A DNA stretch of 12,177 nt from Rhodoferax sp. (GTDB lineage: Bacteria > Pseudomonadota > Gammaproteobacteria > Burkholderiales > Burkholderiaceae_C): NCBI GenBank assembly GCA_026785765.1, contig JAJAZK010000363.1:1-12177 (forward strand). The letters run 5' to 3'. Under the pieces are notes generated by a model that saw only the letters and a list, made by a program, of their open reading frames with translations, searched no databases and was not told where the DNA came from. The position numbers and the translations under genes were made by a program. Shown one piece after another: positions 1 to 7,214 of the stretch (positions are counted from its first letter, which is position 1; the number at the start of each line of letters is the position of its first letter).

Positions 1-80
1 ACCCAGCGCCGCCATCCAGTGGGCGCGTGGTCGTGGTGATCGCCATCCGCGTGATCGTGTGGATCCAGAACTGCACTCAT
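1..80 (-). CDS. ctaD: cytochrome c oxidase subunit I, N-terminal fragment
   Basis: Only the first 26 codons are inside the window; the gene runs off the left edge. They read MSAVLDPHDHADGDHHDHAP and then TGWRRW. The His/Asp-rich start followed by TGWRRW is the usual beginning of betaproteobacterial subunit I, just before its first membrane helix. The ATG at 80-78 is preceded by a purine-rich GAAGGAAA (about 86-93) that can act as Shine-Dalgarno. It lies 111 bp downstream of the coxB stop in the same direction, the expected coxB-ctaD order. Subunit I would carry heme a, heme a3 and CuB, none of which is visible here. Identification rests on the short N-terminus plus context. Confidence 0.85.
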   Translation of the reverse strand, partial: MSAVLDPHDHADGDHHDHAPTGWRRW

Positions 81-191
81 CAAGATTTCCTTCTATTTCG
101 ACCCGACCCTGTCACAGGCCCGACTTCCCAAAACTTCGCCCTTGGTCCTCGTGCCGAATTTGACGGCGCCAGAAGCTGCCAGCCGTAGCAA
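81..191. other. coxB-ctaD intergenic spacer
   Basis: This 111-bp gap separates the coxB stop codon (TAA on the minus strand, 194-192) from the ctaD ATG. Apart from the ctaD ribosome binding site at about 86-93, I see no strong hairpin with a T-tract and no convincing promoter. The two genes are probably cotranscribed. Confidence 0.5.
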
Positions 192-1379
192 TTATTTGCG
201 CGCTTGCTTGACCTCGGCCGGTTGCACCAGTTGCCCAGTCTTGTTCGACCAGTTGTTCTTGGTAAAAGACATGACTGCCGCAAGATCCGTATCGCTCAAC
301 TGCCTCCATGCCGGCATGGCGCCATTGTTCTGGCCGTTGAGCAGGATCGCAATCAACTTGCTCTTGTCTGCATCCAGAACAACCGCCGCGCCGTCGATCG
401 TCTTGATGGGACCGGCGCCCTTACCATAGGGCTGGTGGCATGCCACGCAGTTGGCCGCATACACCTTTTCGCCACGTTTAACGATATCTTCGACCGTCCA
501 GACCTTGGTCGGATCGTCCGCTCTTGCAGCCATCTTCTGCATCTCGCCGTCTACCCACTTCGTGTAGTCCTGCGCCGACACCACTTTGACGTGGATCGGC
601 ATATAGGCATGCTCCTTGCCGCAGAGCTCGGCGCATTGTCCATAGAAGTCACCGATCTTCTCCGCCCGAAACCAGGTATCGCGCACAAACCCGGGAATCG
701 CATCCTGCTTGATGCCAAACGAGGGCACCATGAAGGCATGGATGACGTCGTTGGCGGTCGTGATGACACGCACCTTCTTGTCCACCGGAACGACCAACGG
801 GTTGTCGACCTTGAGCAGGTAGTTGTCCACTGTCTCCCCAGCCTTTGGCCCGCCGGCATCGGACATCGCGCGGTGGCCGCTGTCTATCGTGGAGACAAAA
901 CCGATGCCTTCACCCTCACCCTTGATGTAGTCGTAGCCCCATTTCCACTGCATGCCGGTGGCCTTGATAGTCAAGTCCGCGTTAGTAGTATCTTTCATGG
1001 CCACGATCACCTTCGTTGCCGGCAAGGCCATCAGGATCACGATGATGAACGGAATCACGGTCCAGACCACCTCCACCGTCACCGACTCGTGAAACGTAGC
1101 CGCCTTGTGCCCGACAGACTTGCGATGCTTCCAGATTGAGTAGAACATGACCGCAAAAACGGCCAGGAAAATCACCGTACAAATGATCAGCATGAACCAG
1201 TGCAGCCATGCCTGCTCGGCGGCAATCCGGGTCACTGGCGGGTGCAAATTGAGCTGGTTGACGGCTGGGCCACCCGGCAAATCGTTCACCGCGTGCGCCA
1301 GCGAAAACACGGTGCTGGCAAACCATGTCACGAGGACGGATAACGGCCACGCCAGTTTGCCCAGTATGCTCTTCATCAT
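192..1379 (-). CDS. coxB: cytochrome c oxidase subunit II with C-terminal cytochrome c domain
   Basis: Subunit II takes electrons from cytochrome c through its CuA centre and passes them to subunit I. Residues are numbered from a GTG at 1385. About 1-32 look like a signal peptide ending in AHA. Membrane helices lie near 60-82 and 104-124, followed by the aromatic patch MQWKWGYDY (145-153). The CuA ligands are complete: H216 (DVIHAF), then C251, E253, C255, H259 and M262 in CAELCGKEHAYM. A cytochrome c domain follows, with heme motif CVACH (313-317) and likely axial M357. The length (395-397 aa) fits subunit II fused to cytochrome c (caa3-like arrangement, common in Burkholderiales). The start is ambiguous: GTG 1385, ATG 1379 or ATG 1376. 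None has a clear Shine-Dalgarno, and I chose the first ATG. It sits downstream of the DUF2244 gene and upstream of ctaD on the same strand. Confidence 0.96.
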   Translation of the reverse strand: MMKSILGKLAWPLSVLVTWFASTVFSLAHAVNDLPGGPAVNQLNLHPPVTRIAAEQAWLHWFMLIICTVIFLAVFAVMFYSIWKHRKSVGHKAATFHESVTVEVVWTVIPFIIVILMALPATKVIVAMKDTTNADLTIKATGMQWKWGYDYIKGEGEGIGFVSTIDSGHRAMSDAGGPKAGETVDNYLLKVDNPLVVPVDKKVRVITTANDVIHAFMVPSFGIKQDAIPGFVRDTWFRAEKIGDFYGQCAELCGKEHAYMPIHVKVVSAQDYTKWVDGEMQKMAARADDPTKVWTVEDIVKRGEKVYAANCVACHQPYGKGAGPIKTIDGAAVVLDADKSKLIAILLNGQNNGAMPAWRQLSDTDLAAVMSFTKNNWSNKTGQLVQPAEVKQARK

Positions 1380-1429
1380 GTTCACTTAGTTATGCCCAAA
1401 AATTTCACCTGTCCGCGCTGCTGCGACCA

Positions 1430-2044
1430 TCAGGCCAAACGCAGCGCATGACGTATCTCGCGCGCCAGTTCCGGCCTCAGCTCTGGTCGCACAAACCGGC
1501 CCACCTGCACCCGTTTTCCCTGTGCCGACAACTCAATCAGGGACCGGTCACCCGAGCCAGGCTCGACCCGCACCCACTCGCGGCGAAACTCGGAACGCTG
1601 CAGCCTCCCGCCATGCTCGAGTTCAACCACCAGACTGGAACCGGCAAGGAGAATCGTTTCGCCATCGGTCGCGTGGCGCGCGTACACCGCAAATGCCACA
1701 CCGACCAAGATAACTTCAATCCATGCAAACGGCAGCACCAATTTGGCGCCTTGGAACCAGAAAACGGTTCCAATACCCAACGAAACCACGCACAGGGAGA
1801 GGTACATCCAGCCGAGTTGCCGGGGCGTCACCGAACAATTACGCCGCAAGAACCATTGGATGTTGTGCCCTTGCACCGTTGCGAAGCGAAAAACCAGATT
1901 CGTCACGCAAATTACCACTACTGCGCCGCCCGACGCGACCGGCTGCAGCGAAAACAACAGGAAAATGCCCTTCTTTCCACTGGAGGCATTGTAGCCCACC
2001 AACCTCGCCCGGTCCGGTTGCCAAAACGCATTCCAGAGTGTCAC
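1430..2044 (-). CDS. DUF2244 domain-containing membrane protein
   Basis: The region after residue 64 (WFLRRNCSVTPRQLGWMYLS) matches the DUF2244 family: an N-terminal RRNCSxTPRQ segment, two membrane helices (about 76-97 and 102-122), and a soluble tail with REWVRVEPG (155-163) and VGRFVRPELRP (181-191). The function of DUF2244 is unknown; the gene often accompanies cytochrome oxidase genes, as here, where coxB follows after 50 bp. The start is uncertain. GTG at 2044 overlaps the stop of the upstream methyltransferase as GTGA, the arrangement expected for translational coupling, giving 204 aa. GTG at 1906 (residue 47) would give 158 aa, closer to the usual family length. The extra N-terminus contains a hydrophobic stretch (about 27-52) and has no stop codon. 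Neither start has a good Shine-Dalgarno. The family call is firm; the start is not. Confidence 0.8.
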   Translation of the reverse strand: MTLWNAFWQPDRARLVGYNASSGKKGIFLLFSLQPVASGGAVVVICVTNLVFRFATVQGHNIQWFLRRNCSVTPRQLGWMYLSLCVVSLGIGTVFWFQGAKLVLPFAWIEVILVGVAFAVYARHATDGETILLAGSSLVVELEHGGRLQRSEFRREWVRVEPGSGDRSLIELSAQGKRVQVGRFVRPELRPELAREIRHALRLA

Positions 2045-2946
2045 GCAGGGCCACTGCCAGCCCTTCCGCCAGCGCGCAAGATGCGCCGCATTTCATCCAG
2101 CGGCAGGCTGGTCTCGGGCTTGAGCGTCAGGCGCGGGGCGGCCTTGATGGCGTGACCGTAGATGACCTCGAAGCTCAAAGACGGTCGTTGCGGCGACACC
2201 CCCTGCGCGGCGCCCAGGGCCTGCAGCAATTGTTGATGCCATTGCCGTGCGCGCAGCCCCGCAAAGCGGTGGTGGTGCAGGTTGCGCCCGAGTTGGCGCA
2301 GTTCCTGCAGAGCCCGCCGCGGATCGTCGAAAGTCAGTGTGATGTGCTCCATGTCCATCACCGGTTCGGCAAAACCGGTATTGACCAGCATGTCACCCCA
2401 GTCATGCATGTCCGTGAACACGTGCGCCGGTGGTGACCAGCCGCGCGCCTTGTAAACCTCGCGCAGTTCGCGCACAGTATCCGGTCCGAGGCAGGAGAAC
2501 ATCAAGAATCCGTCAGTGGCCAACCAGCCATGCCACTGAGCAATCAAGGCCTGCGGAGCCGCCGCCATGTGCAAGGCCATGTTGGCCCAGACCATCTGCA
2601 CCGAAGCCGCAGCAGGCAGGCCGAACACCGGGCGCGGCGCGCCCCAGGCCATCTGCCGCCACCACGGCTTGCGCAAATGCTGCTGCGACAGCGCGGCGTT
2701 CGCATCGACTTCGACCACATGGCAGGCGGCCTGCGGGTAACGCTGCACCAACGCGTCGTGGGTCTTCAACCCGCCCCGGGCTGGCTCCCAGTCGACCCAG
2801 GCCTTGGGCACCAGTTTGATCCATTGCAGCCGCTCCTCCATACGCCGACCGACCTCTTCGTGCAACCAGGGAGACTCCGCGTGGCGCCAGGCGTGCCAGC
2901 GCGCGGCAGCTACCGGATCGATAGAGGGGGGCAGCTCGGCGGGCAT
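2041..2946 (-). CDS. BioC-like SAM-dependent methyltransferase family protein
   Basis: A 301-aa protein resembling the malonyl-ACP O-methyltransferase (BioC) branch of class I methyltransferases. Diagnostic stretches are QMVWANMALH (117-126), the BioC-type signature FSCLGPDTVRELR (150-162), and DMHDWGDMLVNTGFAEPVMD (179-198). BioC methylates malonyl-ACP to start biotin synthesis, but no bio genes are near and the glycine-rich SAM motif I is not recognisable: the expected position (about 51-59) reads VDWEPARGG. The exact substrate, or whether it is still an enzyme, is therefore open. The ATG at 2946 gives the family's usual N-terminus (SIDPVAAARW). The open frame continues upstream to 3516 but would then run antisense through comF. 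The gene is divergent from comF (39 bp between the start codons) and overlaps the DUF2244 gene by 4 nt, so it may head the transcript entering the cox genes. Confidence 0.82.
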   Translation of the reverse strand: MPAELPPSIDPVAAARWHAWRHAESPWLHEEVGRRMEERLQWIKLVPKAWVDWEPARGGLKTHDALVQRYPQAACHVVEVDANAALSQQHLRKPWWRQMAWGAPRPVFGLPAAASVQMVWANMALHMAAAPQALIAQWHGWLATDGFLMFSCLGPDTVRELREVYKARGWSPPAHVFTDMHDWGDMLVNTGFAEPVMDMEHITLTFDDPRRALQELRQLGRNLHHHRFAGLRARQWHQQLLQALGAAQGVSPQRPSLSFEVIYGHAIKAAPRLTLKPETSLPLDEMRRILRAGGRAGSGPA

Positions 2947-2950
2947 CGGA

Positions 2951-2979
2951 TTGTGGGAGTGGCGCGCCGCGAGTATATT
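2951..2979 (+). promoter_or_regulatory. candidate sigma70 promoter for comF (possibly leaderless)
   Basis: TTGTGG at 2951-2956 and TATATT at 2974-2979 are separated by exactly 17 bp, in front of the comF ATG at 2986. The usual distance from -10 to transcription start would place the start at about 2985-2987, on or next to the ATG, so the mRNA may have little or no leader. On the opposite strand, TATACT (2977-2972) is a good -10 for the divergent methyltransferase, but I see no matching -35. Read by eye only. Confidence 0.4.
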
Positions 2980-2985
2980 GAAACC

Positions 2986-3714
2986 ATGTTCCGCGCCTTG
3001 TTGCACAGGATATCGGCGCACCTGCCCAGCCAATGCGCCGTCTGCCATGCATGGCCGACGCAACCGGTTTGTGAAGCCTGTGTGGTGCGCTTCGCCCAGC
3101 CGCGCCCGCGCTGCCGTACCTGTGCCCTGCCGCTTGCTGCACCGGTCGACCAGTGTGGCGACTGCCTGTTGGCGCAAAGGCCGCTGGACGCGTGTGTGGC
3201 GGCGGTCGGGTACGAGTACCCGTGGTCGCGACTGCTGGTGGAGTTCAAGTTCCACGCACGGCCCGGTTGGGCCGACAGTTTCGCCACGTTGCTGCGCAGC
3301 GCGCCGTGGGTGGAGCCAGGGCTGGAGCGGGCCAACCTCGTGTTGCCGATGCCGCTGTCGGCAAGGCGCCTGCGCGAGCGTGGCTTCAACCAGGCGCTGG
3401 AGCTGGCACGCCATTTGTCGCCAACCAAGCTGCGTGCCGACATCCTGCTGCGCATCCGCGACACCCCAGCGCAGACCACGCTGGGGCGCGCGCAACGGCT
3501 GCGCAACGTGCACCACGCCTTCGCAGTCGAACCGCGTTACGCGCCACTGCTGGTCGGCGCCCGCGTCGTGCTGGTGGACGACGTCATGACCAGTGGCGCA
3601 TCGATGTTTTCTGCCGCCTCAATACTGAAGGAGGCTGGCGCGGGCCATATCACCGGGATGGTCATGGCACGTGCCGACCCCCCAATGACCCACGATGGCG
3701 CGCCCGGACAATAG
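2986..3714 (+). CDS. comF: ComF/GntX family phosphoribosyltransferase-like protein
   Basis: A 242-aa ComF-type protein. The N-terminal zinc-binding part has four Cys-X2-Cys pairs: C17/C20, C29/C32, C43/C46 and C57/C60. The C-terminal half is a type I phosphoribosyltransferase fold, with RERGFNQALELAR (130-142) and the PRPP-binding loop VVLVDDVMTSGAS (194-206). In naturally competent bacteria ComF is needed for uptake or handling of transforming DNA; its biochemical reaction is not settled. The length is normal for the family and the zinc and PRPP motifs are intact. The ATG at 2986 has no Shine-Dalgarno, which agrees with the possible leaderless promoter just upstream. trmL begins 5 nt after its stop, so the two are probably cotranscribed. 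No other competence genes are in the window. Confidence 0.93.
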   Translation: MFRALLHRISAHLPSQCAVCHAWPTQPVCEACVVRFAQPRPRCRTCALPLAAPVDQCGDCLLAQRPLDACVAAVGYEYPWSRLLVEFKFHARPGWADSFATLLRSAPWVEPGLERANLVLPMPLSARRLRERGFNQALELARHLSPTKLRADILLRIRDTPAQTTLGRAQRLRNVHHAFAVEPRYAPLLVGARVVLVDDVMTSGASMFSAASILKEAGAGHITGMVMARADPPMTHDGAPGQ

Positions 3715-3719
3715 GCGCC

Positions 3720-4211
3720 ATGTTCCATATCGTTCTGGTCGAGCCCGAGATTCCGCCCAACACCGGCAATGTGATCCGCCTCGCAGCCAACACCGGCTGC
3801 GCGCTGCACCTGATCGAACCGCTGGGGTTTTCCATGGACGACCGGCAGTTGCGCCGCGCAGGGCTGGACTATCACGAGTTCGTGCCAGTGCAGCGCCACG
3901 CCAACTGGGCCACCTTTCTGGCCACGCAGCAACCGTCGCCGAAGCGCCTGTTCGCGCTTACTACCCATGCCACGCGCAGCGCCTTTGCGCAGTCCTTTGC
4001 GCCGGGCGATTGGCTGGTGTTTGGCTCCGAGAGCCGCGGTTTGCCGCAGGCCTTGCGCGCCAGCCTGGCCGCGGGCCAGTGCCTGCAGCTGCCGATGTGC
4101 GAGGGACAACGCAGCCTCAACCTGTCCAACGCGGTCGCAGTGACGGTGTTCGAGGCATGGCGGCAAAACGGCTTTGCCACAGGGCCGCGTTGGGCGACTG
4201 GTCAGCCATAA
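3720..4211 (+). CDS. trmL: tRNA (cytidine(34)-2'-O)-methyltransferase, SPOUT family
   Basis: A 163-aa SPOUT methyltransferase of the TrmL/YibK type, which 2'-O-methylates the wobble nucleotide (cytidine or modified uridine at position 34) of tRNA-Leu isoacceptors. Conserved motifs are present: MFHIVLVEPEIPPNTGNVIR (1-20), RRAGLDYHE (45-53), the SAM-knot segment FGSESRGLP (101-109), and RSLNLSNAVAVTVFEAW (131-147). The length matches the family. The ATG at 3720 follows the comF stop by 5 nt, so translation is likely coupled. At the 3' end the gene overlaps the convergent MaoC gene by 10 bp, with no room for a separate terminator. Confidence 0.95.
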   Translation: MFHIVLVEPEIPPNTGNVIRLAANTGCALHLIEPLGFSMDDRQLRRAGLDYHEFVPVQRHANWATFLATQQPSPKRLFALTTHATRSAFAQSFAPGDWLVFGSESRGLPQALRASLAAGQCLQLPMCEGQRSLNLSNAVAVTVFEAWRQNGFATGPRWATGQP

Positions 4212-4657
4212 CGCCGACTGATGGACTCGGCAACACATACCGGCTTGTCCACGCCTTCTTTCTCGACACTGACCAGCCAGGTCATCTGGAACCCCTTGTC
4301 GGGCAACACCTCGGACTTGAGCAGTGTCAAACGCGCCCGCAGGCGACTACCTACCGGCACCGGACTGGTAAAACGAACTTTGTTGAGACCATAGTTGACC
4401 CCCATGCCGTACTGGCGTATTTCCATGGCGCTCTGGAAGAATGCGGGAATCAGCGAAAGTGTGAAAAAACCATGTGCGATGGGCGCACCAAAAGGGCCGG
4501 CCCGGGCCCGCTCGACGTCCACGTGGATCCATTGGTGATCGCCAGTGGCCTGCGCAAACAGGTTGATCTGCTCCTGCGTAATGGTGATCCAGTCGCTGAG
4601 CGCGACTTCCTGCCCCGCCAGCTTCGATAGTTCGGCAAAGGTCTCGAAAATTCGCAT
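4202..4657 (-). CDS. MaoC-like hot-dog fold hydratase/dehydratase
   Basis: A 151-aa single hot-dog protein of the MaoC/(R)-specific enoyl-CoA hydratase group. The hydratase-2 signature FAQATGDHQWIHVDVERA (34-51) contains the expected catalytic pair D40 and H45, followed by PIAHGFFTLSL (59-69). Such proteins hydrate trans-2-enoyl-CoA (PhaJ-like, linking beta-oxidation to polyhydroxyalkanoate) or act on related acyl-CoA or acyl-ACP substrates; the sequence alone does not choose the substrate. Related proteins of this size are also annotated NodN-like. The ATG at 4657 lies 36 bp downstream of the parA stop on the same strand, so the two may share a transcript. No strong Shine-Dalgarno precedes it. 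Its 3' end overlaps trmL. Confidence 0.9.
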   Translation of the reverse strand: MRIFETFAELSKLAGQEVALSDWITITQEQINLFAQATGDHQWIHVDVERARAGPFGAPIAHGFFTLSLIPAFFQSAMEIRQYGMGVNYGLNKVRFTSPVPVGSRLRARLTLLKSEVLPDKGFQMTWLVSVEKEGVDKPVCVAESISRRYG

Positions 4658-4693
4658 ATGGCGACCGTGTCGTTGTGGTTTTGAAAAAAAGGC

Positions 4694-5311
4694 TTATTGG
4701 TCGAGCCAGCGGCAAATCGGTTGCCACTGTTCCAGATCCTTTTCGACGCGGCTTGCTGCCACATCGAAAAGCGTCAGGCCACGTGCTGCCAGATGCACGT
4801 AATTTTGCGTGTCACGCAGGTAACCCAACACCGGCAATCCAAGTGAATCCAGGAAGGAATGCAGTTGCTCTGCCGCGAGCGTCCTTGCGTCGACCCGCAT
4901 GCCGACCAGGGCAACCTGCGCCTTTCCGGCATGTTTGTTGGCGGCAAGTTCGTCCAGAAACGCGCGCGTGGCGAAAATGTCGAATACGCTGGGCAGCAGG
5001 GGAACAATCACCTTGTCTGCCATCTTCATCACGTCATTGAAGCGCCACCCATGCAGGCCGGCCGGTGTGTCGAGCACGACATGGGTCGTGCCTTTGGGCG
5101 GCTTGGCAATCAGATCGGCGCTGATGTCCCAGGTGTTGATGCGCCGCGCCGCAGGTGCGCGCAGGCTCAGCCACAAACGCGACGACTGCTGCCGGTCGGC
5201 ATCTCCCAACATCACGGTGTGGCCCTGCGCGGCAAAGTAACCGGCGATATTCGAGCTCAAAGTGGACTTGCCGACACCACCTTTGGGATTGGCAACTACA
5301 ACCACTGGCAT
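4694..5311 (-). CDS. ParA/MinD-type P-loop ATPase (orphan)
   Basis: A 205-aa ATPase of the ParA superfamily. The deviant Walker A motif KGGVGKST (10-17) includes the signature lysine K10. The A' region is DADRQQSS (37-44), with Arg where the family usually has Pro (DxDPQxS). The Walker B region is VVLDTPAG (78-85). These ATPases form ATP-dependent dimers that position plasmids, chromosomes or protein clusters. The protein is short, lacks an N-terminal DNA-binding extension, and has no parB or visible parS beside it, so it is an orphan that may position a cellular cargo rather than partition DNA. The start is well supported: AGGAG at 5322-5318 lies 6 nt before the ATG. It is divergent from kefB and followed after 36 bp by the MaoC gene. 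Confidence 0.92.
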   Translation of the reverse strand: MPVVVVANPKGGVGKSTLSSNIAGYFAAQGHTVMLGDADRQQSSRLWLSLRAPAARRINTWDISADLIAKPPKGTTHVVLDTPAGLHGWRFNDVMKMADKVIVPLLPSVFDIFATRAFLDELAANKHAGKAQVALVGMRVDARTLAAEQLHSFLDSLGLPVLGYLRDTQNYVHLAARGLTLFDVAASRVEKDLEQWQPICRWLDQ

Positions 5312-5408
5312 GGCAGACTCCTGTGATTCGAACTTTGCGCTATGTTAGCGGTATGTGGCCCCTGTGCCGCAGTACACCCCGACCGACCTGTCATCGAGCC
5401 GCCGCACC
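5312..5408. promoter_or_regulatory. parA-kefB divergent intergenic region
   Basis: These 97 bp separate the two divergent starts and must contain or adjoin both promoters. It holds the parA Shine-Dalgarno (5318-5322, minus strand). TATGTT at 5341-5346 could be a plus-strand -10, but no -35 sits at the right distance, so I do not call a promoter. No inverted repeat stands out. Confidence 0.35.
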
Positions 5409-7214
5409 ATGGAACACGCACCCGCCTGGCTGGTAAACAGCCTGATCTACCTCAGCGCCGCCGTGATCGCCGTGCCGCTGTCACGGGCACTGGGGCTGGG
5501 CTCCATCATCGGCTACCTGGCGGCGGGAATGGCGATTGGCCCATGGGGCATTGGCCTTGTCAGCAACGTGCAGGACATCCTGCATTTCGCCGAATTCGGT
5601 GTGGTGCTGATGTTGTTCCTGGTCGGCCTGGAACTCGAACCGCGCCGCCTGTGGAGCCTGCGCAGGCCGATTTTTGGCTGGGGAAGCGCACAAATGCTGG
5701 GCTGCACCTTTGCCATCGGTGGCGTAGCACTGTTGCTGGGTCAGAGCTGGCAGGTGGCCCTGATTGCCGGCTTGGGCCTTGCCCTGTCCAGCACTGCAAT
5801 CGCCTTGCAGGTGATGGGCGAGCGCAACCTGATGCCCACCACCAGCGGCCAGTCGGCATTCTCCATCCTGCTGTTTCAGGACGTGGCTGCCATCCCGATC
5901 CTGGCCCTGTTGCCCCTGCTGGGCAGTGTGTCGCGCGACTCTGGCGCAGAGACCAATATGGCGCTGGAAGCAGCCAAGATCATCGCCGTCGTGGTGGCCA
6001 TCGTGCTAGGTGGCAGGTTGCTGTTGCGGCCGCTGTTCCGATGGATTGCGCGCTCGCGCACGCCGGAGATTTTTACTGCTGCTTCCCTGCTGTTGGTGGT
6101 TGGCATTTCGGCCCTGATGCAATTTGTCGGACTGTCGATGGCGCAGGGGGCCTTTTTGGCCGGCGTGCTGCTGGCAGAAAGTGAATACCGGCGCGAACTC
6201 GAAACCGACATCGAACCGTTCAAGGGACTGCTGCTCGGCCTGTTCTTCATTGCAGTCGGTATGGGCATCGACTTCGGGGTGATTCTTGCCGCGCCGGGCT
6301 TGATGGCCCTGGTGGTAGTCGGCTTTCTGGTCGTCAAGGGGCTGGTCATTTACGCTTTGGCACAACGCATGGGCCTGTCCTACCAGGACCGCCCGGTGTT
6401 CACGCTGCTGCTGGCCCAGGGCGGAGAATTTGCCTTTGTGGTGTTCCAGGCGGCATCGGGCAGCCGTGCGATCACGCCGGAGATCGCGTCCATCCTGATC
6501 GGCGCCGTGGCCATCTCGATGTTGTTGTCGCCGCTGCTGATGGCGGCCATCGACAAATGGTTGCTGCCGCGTTTCGCAAACTGCGGCCAAGCGTCGATGG
6601 AAGAGATATCCGAGCCGCAGCAGGCGCCGGTCATCATTGCCGGATTCGGCCGGTACGGGCAAATCGTCGCCCGCATGCTGCTGGCCCAGCGCATCCCCTG
6701 CACCGTGCTCGACCATGACGCCGAAATGATCGAGGCGGCGCGCAGTTTCGGCTACCGGGTGTTTTATGGTGACGCATCGCGTCTGGACCTGCTGCGCACG
6801 GCCGGCGCGGCGCAGGCGCGCATCCTGGTAGTGGCGGTAGACGATGTGGCCCAGTCGCTGGAAATTGTTGACCTGGTCCAGGAGCATTTTCCGCAACTGG
6901 AAATCGTCGCGCGCGCGCGCGACGTCACCCATTGGAACCAGTTGCGCGAGCGCAAGGTGATGCGCGTGCAGCGTGAACTTTTCGAGTCCAGTCTGGCGAG
7001 CGCCCGCAGCGTGCTGGAACTGCTGGGCCACAGTGCCCAGGACGCACTGGAAACCGCAACCACTTTTCGCACGCACAACCTGGCCTTGTTCGAAAAGCTG
7101 CATCCGCACTACAAGGACCAGGCAAAGCTGATCGCCGTCGTGAAGCAGGGCCGCCAGCAACTGGAGGAGCAAATGGCGCAGGAGCGCGCGCAACGCTCCG
7201 GTAAAACATCGTGA
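5409..7214 (+). CDS. KefB/KefC-type monovalent cation:proton antiporter-2 with RCK domain
   Basis: A 601-aa inner-membrane CPA2-family antiporter exchanging K+ (or Na+) for H+. The first ~390 residues are a polytopic membrane domain with FLVGLELEPRRLW (70-82), FQDVAAIP (156-163), DIEPFKGLLLGLFFIAVGM (267-285) and LAQGGEFAFVVF (335-346), all close to KefB/KefC. The cytosolic RCK_N (TrkA-N) domain starts at about 407 with the dinucleotide-binding GFGRYGQIVAR (412-422), and a Gln/Glu-rich tail ends the protein. In E. coli, KefB and KefC are held closed by glutathione and opened by glutathione adducts; no kefF/kefG ancillary gene is adjacent. The open frame begins with a GTG at 5355, but ATG 5409 gives the usual family N-terminus just before helix 1. 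No Shine-Dalgarno is clear. The stop overlaps the next gene as GTGA. Confidence 0.94.
   Translation: MEHAPAWLVNSLIYLSAAVIAVPLSRALGLGSIIGYLAAGMAIGPWGIGLVSNVQDILHFAEFGVVLMLFLVGLELEPRRLWSLRRPIFGWGSAQMLGCTFAIGGVALLLGQSWQVALIAGLGLALSSTAIALQVMGERNLMPTTSGQSAFSILLFQDVAAIPILALLPLLGSVSRDSGAETNMALEAAKIIAVVVAIVLGGRLLLRPLFRWIARSRTPEIFTAASLLLVVGISALMQFVGLSMAQGAFLAGVLLAESEYRRELETDIEPFKGLLLGLFFIAVGMGIDFGVILAAPGLMALVVVGFLVVKGLVIYALAQRMGLSYQDRPVFTLLLAQGGEFAFVVFQAASGSRAITPEIASILIGAVAISMLLSPLLMAAIDKWLLPRFANCGQASMEEISEPQQAPVIIAGFGRYGQIVARMLLAQRIPCTVLDHDAEMIEAARSFGYRVFYGDASRLDLLRTAGAAQARILVVAVDDVAQSLEIVDLVQEHFPQLEIVARARDVTHWNQLRERKVMRVQRELFESSLASARSVLELLGHSAQDALETATTFRTHNLALFEKLHPHYKDQAKLIAVVKQGRQQLEEQMAQERAQRSGKTS

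Noticed and set aside
204..1139. A 311-codon plus-strand frame opposite coxB
   Set aside because: It is antisense to coxB with all CuA and heme ligands present; the translation is His/Arg-rich and unlike any family I know.
3204..3217. Short hairpin (GGGTA-CGAG-TACCC) near 3200 in comF
   Set aside because: A 5-bp stem inside a conserved coding region, without a T-tract; most likely chance.
2947..3516. Upstream extension of the methyltransferase reading frame on the minus strand
   Set aside because: It would run antisense through most of comF, whose zinc and PRPP motifs are intact. The family N-terminus begins at the 2946 ATG.
3153..4211. A 352-codon plus-strand frame that joins a shifted reading of comF to trmL
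   Set aside because: Its 5' half is comF in another frame with an Arg/Ala-rich, low-complexity translation; the real trmL part starts at 3720.
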